64,000 nt of DNA from an uncultured Hymenobacter sp. (GTDB lineage Bacteria > Bacteroidota > Bacteroidia > Cytophagales > Hymenobacteraceae): contig CAJYPK010000001.1 in assembly GCA_913776615.1 (NCBI GenBank), positions 1 to 64,000 of the forward strand. Direction: 5' to 3'. The notes beneath the pieces were generated by a model. It saw nothing but the letters and a program-made list of their open reading frames with translations. It was not told where the DNA came from and made no database searches. The position numbers and the translations under genes were made by a program. Positions 58,187 to 64,000 of the stretch are shown one piece after another. Numbering within the stretch: the stretch's first letter is position 1; each line of letters starts with the position of its first letter.

Positions 58187-60079
58187 ATGAAAAAACTTCT
58201 TCGCGAGGGAGGATTGGCGGGGTTAACGCTAGCCTTGCTGCCAGCTTTAGCGCAGGCGCAGGGGGCGGCAGCCGCAGCCCCGGGTCCGGCCGTGCGTTAC
58301 GCTGTTACTTTTCCTAATGCCGTGCACCACGAGGCACGCATTGCGGCCACATTTGCGGGCCTGCCCCCCGGCCAGAAGCTGGTAGTGCGCATGGCCCGCT
58401 CGTCGCCGGGCCGCTACGCGCTCCACGAGTTTATCAAGAATGTCTACTATACCGTGGCAACCGACGGCGCGGGCAAGCTCCTCGCCATCACCCGGCCCGA
58501 CCCTTACTCCTGGGAAGTCACGCCGGGGGCCGATGGCACGGTGCAATTCAACTACACGCTCTACGGCGACCGCTCGGATGGGACGTTTGCCGGCATCGAC
58601 CAGCAGCACGCCCACCTCAACATTCCGGCGACTTTCTGCTACGCGCAGGGCCTGGAAAACCGGCCCACCGAAGTAAAATTCGAGCTGCCGCCCAACTGGA
58701 AAGTGGCCAGTCAGATGAAGGGCAGTGGCGAGGACAAGGCGACACTGACCGCGCCCAACCTCCAGTACTTCATGGACAGCCCCATCGTGCTGGGCTCGCA
58801 GCAGTTTTTGCACACCTGGCAGGACGGCGGGCGCAACTTCGACATGGCGACCTACTACGCCGGCCCCGCCAGCGAGGTCGATGCCTTCGTGAAGAAAACC
58901 CAGAAGGTGGTGCGCGAGGCCGCCGGCGTTTTCAACGGCGAGTACCCGCAGTTCGATTTCGGCCGCTACACTTTCCTGGCCGACTACCTGCCCCAGGCCA
59001 CCGGCGACGGCATGGAGCACCGCAACTCGACCTCGCTCACCAGCTCCCAGCCGCTGCGCGAGGAAGGCACGCTGCGTAACCTGGCGACGGTATCGCACGA
59101 GTTTTTCCACGCCTACAACACCGAGCGCATCCGCGCCAAGGGCCTGGAGCCGTTTGACTTCCAGCGCACCAACATGACCGACGCGCTGTGGTTTGGCGAG
59201 GGCTTCACGCAGTATTACGGCGAGCTGATTCTGCGCCGGGCGGGCTTCTACGACGACGAGCAGTTTTTCGAGCGCGTGAGCTCCTGGGTGAACGCCCGCC
59301 TCAATGCGCCGGGCGCCCGCTACGCCTCGGCCCTCGACATGAGCCGGCAGGCCCCGTTCGTGGACGCGGCCGTGTCGGTCGATCCCACCAACCGCATCAA
59401 CACCTACCTCTCGTACTACATCCAGGGCGCGGGCCTGGCCTTGTGCCTCGACTTGCAGCTGCGCCAGCGCTACCACACTTCGCTCGACAAGTACATGCAG
59501 GCCGTGTGGCTGGAATTTGGCAAGCCCCAGACGCCCGCCCTGGCCCCGGCCAAAACGTACACCGTGAAGGATTTGCAGCGCGTACTGGGCACTGTGGCCA
59601 AGGACACGGCCTTTGCGGGCTCGTTCTTCCGGCGCTACATCTACGGCCACGAGGCCCCGCGCTTCGGCGAAAACCTGGCTTCGATGGGCCTGGCCGTGGT
59701 ACCGGTGAAGGCGCTGGCCGCCGCCCTGCCCCGCCAGGTCGAGTTTGACGAGGAAGGCCGTTGCATTCTGAATCGCAATACGACCATTGGCTCGGGCCTT
59801 TACAAGGCCGGCATCGACCGGGGCGACCAGATCGTGACCCTCGACGGCGAGAAAATCGACAACATGGCCACCCTCGAAAGCATCATGCGCCGCCACACCC
59901 CCGCCGACCTCGTGCCCGTGAAGGTGCGTAGCCGCGCCGGCGTGGAGCGCAACGTGCAAGTGGTCCTCACCGAAGACACCAACGTGCAGGTGCAGCCCAT
60001 GGAAAGTGTGGACAAGATGACCGCCACTCCCGCCCAGAAAGAGCAGCGCGCCGCCTGGCTGGCCAGCGCCGCGAAGTAA
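58187..60079 (+). CDS. M61 family metallopeptidase (glycyl aminopeptidase-like)
   Basis: A 630-residue exported zinc peptidase of the M61 family. A signal peptide ends near residue 25 (LAQAQG). The zinc site is HEFFH (H304, E305, H308) with E338 in WFGEGFTQYYGE. The substrate-binding GMEHRNST lies before it. A PDZ domain covers about 510-590 (GSGLYKAGIDRGDQIVTLDG). M61 enzymes remove N-terminal Gly or Ala from peptides. A TTG start nine bases upstream is possible, but the ATG at 58187 begins the signal peptide. Confidence 0.92.
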   Translation: MKKLLREGGLAGLTLALLPALAQAQGAAAAAPGPAVRYAVTFPNAVHHEARIAATFAGLPPGQKLVVRMARSSPGRYALHEFIKNVYYTVATDGAGKLLAITRPDPYSWEVTPGADGTVQFNYTLYGDRSDGTFAGIDQQHAHLNIPATFCYAQGLENRPTEVKFELPPNWKVASQMKGSGEDKATLTAPNLQYFMDSPIVLGSQQFLHTWQDGGRNFDMATYYAGPASEVDAFVKKTQKVVREAAGVFNGEYPQFDFGRYTFLADYLPQATGDGMEHRNSTSLTSSQPLREEGTLRNLATVSHEFFHAYNTERIRAKGLEPFDFQRTNMTDALWFGEGFTQYYGELILRRAGFYDDEQFFERVSSWVNARLNAPGARYASALDMSRQAPFVDAAVSVDPTNRINTYLSYYIQGAGLALCLDLQLRQRYHTSLDKYMQAVWLEFGKPQTPALAPAKTYTVKDLQRVLGTVAKDTAFAGSFFRRYIYGHEAPRFGENLASMGLAVVPVKALAAALPRQVEFDEEGRCILNRNTTIGSGLYKAGIDRGDQIVTLDGEKIDNMATLESIMRRHTPADLVPVKVRSRAGVERNVQVVLTEDTNVQVQPMESVDKMTATPAQKEQRAAWLASAAK

Positions 60080-60120
60080 AAGCAAACTGCGACAGGCAGT
60101 CTATCAGCAGCACATCAAAA

Positions 60121-60226
60121 AACCGTCCGTCATGCTGAGCTTGCCGAAGCATCTCGCTCACCCAATTGAACGGCTCGGATGAGGCGCGAGCGAGATACTT
60201 CGGCAAGCTCAGCATGACGGACGGTT
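60121..60226. repeat. Inverted repeat of the GCTGAGCTTGCCGAAGC family
   Basis: Arms 60121-60158 and 60189-60226 (38 bases, one mismatch) contain tcatgctgagcttgccgaag and aagcatctcgct. It lies between convergent genes and accounts, with the next terminator, for the 296-bp gap. Confidence 0.87.
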
Positions 60227-60312
60227 CTGAGGCGCATTACATGCCAACGATGGCAAGTGTTACCAATGACTCCCCTCGACATCAACACTAGGTTAGAACG
60301 AATAATCAAGCC

Positions 60313-60351
60313 ATAAAAAAGCCCCGGCCGAATTGCGGCCGGGGCTTTTTG
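60313..60351. terminator. Bidirectional terminator
   Basis: Stem agccccggccg/cggccggggct with A and T tracts, between the convergent M61 and Bax-inhibitor-1 genes. Confidence 0.83.
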
Positions 60352-60375
60352 CTTTCTACTAGCTGCTGCTAACGA

Positions 60376-61110
60376 CTAGCGGCGACGGCCGAAGAAGCGC
60401 AGCAGGAATAAAAACAGGTTTACGAAGTCGAGGTACAGCGTAAGAGCGCCCAAGATGGAAGCTTTGTCGTGCATTTCCTCGCCCTCGGTAATGCCGATAA
60501 AGGCGATTTGCTTCAGCTTCTGGGTGTCGTAGGCCGCCAGCGCGGTGAAGAGGATGACGCCGATGAACGAGGTAATGAGGTTGAGCGTGGAATTACCCCA
60601 GAACATATTGACCACCATCGCGATCACTAAGCCAATGAGGGCCATGCTCAGCAGCTTGCCCCAGCCCGAGAGGTCCGACTTGGTGAAGTAGCCAAAGGCG
60701 CTCATCACCCCGAACATAATAGCGGTGGTGAAGAAAGTCGAGGCAATGGAATCAGCCGTGTAAGCCAGGAAGATAACGCTCAGCGTGAGGCCGTTGAGCA
60801 GAGCGTAGCCGATAAAGGCGGCCTGCGCCTGGCCCCGGCTCCACTGGAAGATGCGGGCTGAGAGGAAGCCTACAATCACCAGCTCGGCGATGATGAGGCC
60901 CAGAAACACGAAACGGGTGCCGAATACGAACTCGATGATGGCCGGCGAGCCGGCGGCAAACAGCGCCACGCCGCCGGTGAGGGCCAGCCCGGCGGCCATC
61001 CAGCCGTAAACCTGGGCGAAAAACTGGGCCTGGATGCGGGCGGCTTCCTCGGCCGAAATCTGACGGGCCACGGACCGGTCGCGGTCCGGTAAAAATTGGT
61101 TGTCGCTCAT
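60376..61110 (-). CDS. Bax inhibitor-1/YccA family membrane protein
   Basis: This 244-residue membrane protein has about seven transmembrane segments and is a Bax-inhibitor-1-like (YccA) protein. It has the segments AQVYGWMAAGLALTGGVALF, AAYDTQKLKQIAF and the C-terminal GALTLYLDFVNLFLFLLRFF. Some members leak Ca2+ or protons, and E. coli YccA interacts with FtsH. The role here is not known. The gene stands alone and ends at a shared terminator. Confidence 0.93.
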   Translation of the reverse strand: MSDNQFLPDRDRSVARQISAEEAARIQAQFFAQVYGWMAAGLALTGGVALFAAGSPAIIEFVFGTRFVFLGLIIAELVIVGFLSARIFQWSRGQAQAAFIGYALLNGLTLSVIFLAYTADSIASTFFTTAIMFGVMSAFGYFTKSDLSGWGKLLSMALIGLVIAMVVNMFWGNSTLNLITSFIGVILFTALAAYDTQKLKQIAFIGITEGEEMHDKASILGALTLYLDFVNLFLFLLRFFGRRR

Positions 61111-61230
61111 GAAAAAAGGTGCTTGCGCAAATGAATTGGGTTGTCGCAGCCAACTTACGAACTTTGGCCGATACTGGTGGTACTATAACAACTTTGCGGC
61201 CGAAACGTGCCGCTCGCCCCGCCTGCCTTT

Positions 61231-62244
61231 ATGTCTGCTCCCGTTCACTACCGCCGCAATGAGGCGCTTCCTACCATCCGCCCCGGCTACCCCGGCAACA
61301 AGCTCGTTGGGACCGAATTTTGCAACGGCGAGGCGCTGTACGAGCCGTCGTTTGGCACCGTGCTGCGCTGGCAGCTCACGGCCAACCCGCAGAAGGAAGA
61401 GAAGAAACGGGATACCTGGACGCCCGCCGTGGTGCCCTGCGCCGAGGCCTTTTTCTCGACCGAGGACATGCTGGTGTGGCTGGGGCACGCCTGCTTTCTG
61501 CTGCGCGTGGGGGGCGTGAGCTTGCTGTTCGACCCCGTGCTGTTTTCGTCGGTGGGTTTACGGCACCGCCACGCGCTACCCTGCCGGCCCCAGGACGTGC
61601 GCAACATCGACTACCTGCTGCTCTCGCACGGCCACCGCGACCACCTGGATGAACAGTCCATCAAGCTAGTAGCCCAGCAAAATCCGCAGATGCAGGCGCT
61701 CGCGCCGCTGGGCATGGCGGGCCTGTTGCGCGGCATGGCCCCCGCCCTGCCGGTGCAGGAAGCCGGCTGGTGGCAGCAGTTCGACCTGGGGCCGGCCGCC
61801 CCGTTTGAGCTGTACTACCTGCCGGCCAGCCACTGGCACCGGCGCGGGCTTTTCGATTTGAACAAGGTACTGTGGGGCAGTTTTTTAATCAAAACCGAAG
61901 ACCGCCTCATTTACTTCGCCGGCGACACGAGCTACGGCGACCACTTCGAGCAAATCGAGCAGACGTTCGGCCCGCTCGACATCGTGCTGCTGCCCATCGG
62001 GGCGTACAAGCCGCCGTTTATGATGCACCTGAGCCACGTGAATCCCCACGAGGCCGCCAAGGCGGCCAACGTGCTACGGGCCGGCCACCTGGTACCCATG
62101 CACCACGGCACCTTCGACCTCAGCGACGAGCCCGCCTCCGAGCCGTTGCGCCTGCTTACCGAAGTGGCGGCCAGCGGCATGCTGCGCGGCGAGCTGCACG
62201 CCCCCGCCGTGGGCGAAATCCTGCGCTGGCCGGCGTGGGAATAG
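61231..62244 (+). CDS. Metallo-beta-lactamase-fold hydrolase (NAPE-PLD/UlaG-like)
   Basis: A 337-residue metal-dependent hydrolase. The motif LLLSHGHRDHLD gives H133, H135, D137 and H138, and FAGDTSYGDHF and the later HVNPHEAAK contribute further ligands. The N-terminal region with EFCNGEALYEPSFGTVLRW resembles the NAPE-PLD-like subgroup. The substrate is unknown. The start at 61231 is preferred to a GTG 24 bp upstream. Confidence 0.9.
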   Translation: MSAPVHYRRNEALPTIRPGYPGNKLVGTEFCNGEALYEPSFGTVLRWQLTANPQKEEKKRDTWTPAVVPCAEAFFSTEDMLVWLGHACFLLRVGGVSLLFDPVLFSSVGLRHRHALPCRPQDVRNIDYLLLSHGHRDHLDEQSIKLVAQQNPQMQALAPLGMAGLLRGMAPALPVQEAGWWQQFDLGPAAPFELYYLPASHWHRRGLFDLNKVLWGSFLIKTEDRLIYFAGDTSYGDHFEQIEQTFGPLDIVLLPIGAYKPPFMMHLSHVNPHEAAKAANVLRAGHLVPMHHGTFDLSDEPASEPLRLLTEVAASGMLRGELHAPAVGEILRWPAWE

Positions 62245-62401
62245 GTGAAATGGTGAGCTGGTGAAATAGTGAGTACGCAGTAATGAGTGCCGCACTAGCG
62301 AGTAGTGAGCGGGCGGGCGGGTAACTTTGCAGATTGCCAGAAGTGCGTACTGGTTGCGCCGCAGTTTACAACTCACCATTTCGCCAGCTCACCATCTCAC
62401 C
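62244..62401. repeat. Inverted repeat spanning the gap to the symporter gene
   Basis: Arms of 30 bases at 62244-62273 and 62372-62401, with three mismatches, contain ggtgagctggtgaaat and its complement. The left arm begins at the last base of the stop and the right arm ends two bases before the next ATG. The symporter -7 element lies between the arms. Confidence 0.65.
62322..62329 (+). promoter_or_regulatory. -7 element upstream of the symporter
   Basis: TAACTTTG matches TAnnTTTG and lies 74 bp before the ATG at 62404. No good -33 element is seen. Confidence 0.4.
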
Positions 62402-62403
62402 GC

Positions 62404-63906
62404 ATGTCCCCTACCCTTATTCTGAGCCTGGTTGCGGGCTATTTTATCGTCCTCATCATCATTGCCCTGCTCACCTCGCGGGGGGCGACGAGTGAGAGCT
62501 TTTTCGTGGCCAACCGCAATGCGCCGTGGTACATGGTAGCGTTTGCCATGATTGGCACCTCGCTGTCGGGCGTCACGTTTATTTCGGTGCCGGGCAACGT
62601 GTACGGCAAGAGCTGGAGCTACCTGGCCGTGGCAATGGGCTTCGTGGCGGGCTACCTGGTGATTGGCACGGTGCTGCTGCCGCTCTACTACCGGCTGCGG
62701 CTGGTGAGCATCTACTCCTACCTGGAGCAGCGCTTCGGCTACTGGAGCTATAAGACGGGGGCGCTGTTTTTTCTGATTTCGCGCTCGCTGGGCTCGGCCC
62801 TGCGGCTGTACCTGGTGGCGGGCGTGTTGCAGCTGGCGGTGTTCGACTCGATGGGCGTGCCGTTTTCGGTTACCGTGATGGTCAGCATCTTCTTCATCTA
62901 CCTCTACACGTTTAAGGGGGGGCTCAAGACCATTCTCTGGACCGACACCTTCCAGACGCTGGCCATGCTGAGCTGCGTGGCGCTGAGCATCTACTTCATG
63001 GCCGATGCGCTGAACTACTCGTTCAAGCAGCTCATTACCACGGTGCGCGAAAGCCCGATGTCGCAGGTGTATTTCGACAACTTTCGCGACGACAAGTTTT
63101 TCTGGAAGCAGTTCGCCTCCGGCATGTTCATCACCATCGTGATGACCGGCCTCGACCAGGACCTGATGCAAAAAAACCTGAGCTGCCGCAGCCTCGGCGA
63201 AGCCCAGAAAAACCTGTTTTGGTTTACGCCGGTCATCGTGAGCGTCAACGTGCTGTTCCTGACCCTGGGCGTGCTGCTGTACAAGTACGCCGCCGCCAAG
63301 GGCCTCGACCTGGCGCACATGCCCCAGCTCCTCAACGCCAAGGGCACGCTCGATACCGACAAGGTATTTCCCTTCCTGGCCACCACGCAGTTTTCGCTGG
63401 CGGCGGGCATCATCTTCATCCTGGGCATTATCGCCGTCACCTATGCCTCGGCCGACTCGGCGCTGACCTCGCTCACCACGTCGTTTTGCGTCGATTTTCT
63501 GAACATCAAGCAGTACCCCGAGGCCCGGCAGGCCCGTCTGCGGCAGCTCACGCACCTGGGCTGGTCGGTGGTGCTGATTATCATCATCCTCATCTTCCGG
63601 GCGCTCAACGAGCAGAGCCTCATTGATGCCGTGTACAAGGCGGCCGGCTTCACCTACGGGCCGCTGCTGGGGCTGTTTTCCTTCGGCATTTTCACCACCC
63701 GACGGCTGCGCGACGGGCTGGTGCTACCCACCTGCGTAGCGGGCGTGGCCCTCACCTACCTCATCGTGTCGCACTCGGTGCAGTGGCTGGGGGGCTACAA
63801 GTTCGGCTTCGAAATTCTGCTCCTTAATGGGGCGCTCATCTACCTGGGCTTACTCTTGATTTCGCGGCCCGCCGACCGAACCGAAGCCGCCGCGCATTTG
63901 TCCTAG
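62404..63906 (+). CDS. Sodium:solute symporter (SSS family)
   Basis: This 500-residue membrane protein has about 13 transmembrane segments. Typical features of the SSS family are SESFFVANRNAPWYMVAFAM, FISVPGNVYGKSWSYLAVAM, FTGLDQDLMQ-like TGLDQDLMQKNLSCRS and TYASADSALTSLTTSFCVDF. It imports a sugar, amino acid, vitamin or other solute with Na+, but the substrate is not evident. The start MSPTLILSLVAGYFIVL at 62404 removes an upstream extension that crosses the repeat. The remaining 94 bp after it show no feature. Confidence 0.9.
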   Translation: MSPTLILSLVAGYFIVLIIIALLTSRGATSESFFVANRNAPWYMVAFAMIGTSLSGVTFISVPGNVYGKSWSYLAVAMGFVAGYLVIGTVLLPLYYRLRLVSIYSYLEQRFGYWSYKTGALFFLISRSLGSALRLYLVAGVLQLAVFDSMGVPFSVTVMVSIFFIYLYTFKGGLKTILWTDTFQTLAMLSCVALSIYFMADALNYSFKQLITTVRESPMSQVYFDNFRDDKFFWKQFASGMFITIVMTGLDQDLMQKNLSCRSLGEAQKNLFWFTPVIVSVNVLFLTLGVLLYKYAAAKGLDLAHMPQLLNAKGTLDTDKVFPFLATTQFSLAAGIIFILGIIAVTYASADSALTSLTTSFCVDFLNIKQYPEARQARLRQLTHLGWSVVLIIIILIFRALNEQSLIDAVYKAAGFTYGPLLGLFSFGIFTTRRLRDGLVLPTCVAGVALTYLIVSHSVQWLGGYKFGFEILLLNGALIYLGLLLISRPADRTEAAAHLS

Positions 63907-64000
63907 CCTTCGGTATGTACTTGCTGCCCCGGCCAGCCGGCGAGGCAACCCATCCGGCCAACTCCCCGAGTACTGAGGCAATTACCCCAAGCTCTTCTTT

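Overview
The window looks like chromosomal DNA of a GC-rich Bacteroidota of the Cytophagales, most like Hymenobacter or a close relative. The evidence is two TonB-dependent receptors with N-terminal carboxypeptidase-regulatory-like domains, a secreted heparinase-like protein with a type IX secretion C-terminal domain, menaquinone genes, LytS/LytTR pairs, no consistent Shine-Dalgarno sequences, and several upstream matches to the Bacteroidota -7 element TAnnTTTG (one with a well-spaced TTG). The genus is an inference from gene content and style, not a match I could run.

Layout. 0.1-8.6 kb: a DinB-like protein, a deoxyhypusine-synthase-family enzyme, hslV followed at once by hicB-hicA, a TonB-dependent receptor, the pyruvate dehydrogenase E2 subunit and a histidine phosphatase. 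8.7-14.9 kb: a menaquinone block, menI-menF-menD-menB-menE (hotdog thioesterase, isochorismate synthase, SEPHCHC synthase, DHNA-CoA synthase, OSB-CoA ligase); menC, menH, menA and menG are not in the window. 14.9-18.2 kb: two envelope proteins and a TlpA-like thioredoxin. 18.25-19.05 kb: a decayed fusion of what look like lodA and lodB fragments (quinocofactor oxidase and its flavoprotein maturase), then a roughly 209-bp palindromic repeat. 19.5-25.1 kb: an AraC regulator, DUF1398 protein, AlkD-like glycosylase, a transposase remnant, and a run of small membrane proteins including an ABA4-like one.

25.1-29.7 kb: two LytS/LytTR two-component systems that converge on a Uma2-type nuclease gene. 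29.8-36.5 kb: envelope proteins, a second TonB receptor, a PAS-only protein and a CZB-like protein that lacks the zinc ligands. 36.5-41.3 kb: a YfcC-type transporter, a YfiT-like enzyme, a TPR lipoprotein and lipoamide dehydrogenase (E3), partner of the E2 at 6-8 kb. 41.5-43.5 kb: two unknown membrane proteins in an AT-richer patch. 43.6-49.9 kb: YceI and MarR, a dipeptide epimerase, a dicarboxylate/amino-acid symporter and lipoproteins. 49.9-56.1 kb: a large GAF-domain protein and the heparinase-like protein. 56.2-64 kb: PAP2 phosphatase, tRNA-Leu(CAG), a methyltransferase, an M61 peptidase, a Bax-inhibitor-1 protein, a metallo-beta-lactamase-fold hydrolase and a sodium:solute symporter.

The most distinctive non-coding content is a set of dispersed inverted repeats in several families, some with perfect arms of 42-43 bp, which fill most of the longer intergenic gaps. 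I saw no rRNA, CRISPR array, intact insertion sequence, prophage or replication origin. The most unusual loci are the lodA/lodB remnant, the hslV-hicB-hicA operon, the CZB-like protein without ligands beside a PAS-only protein, and the probable MarR operator inside its own promoter.
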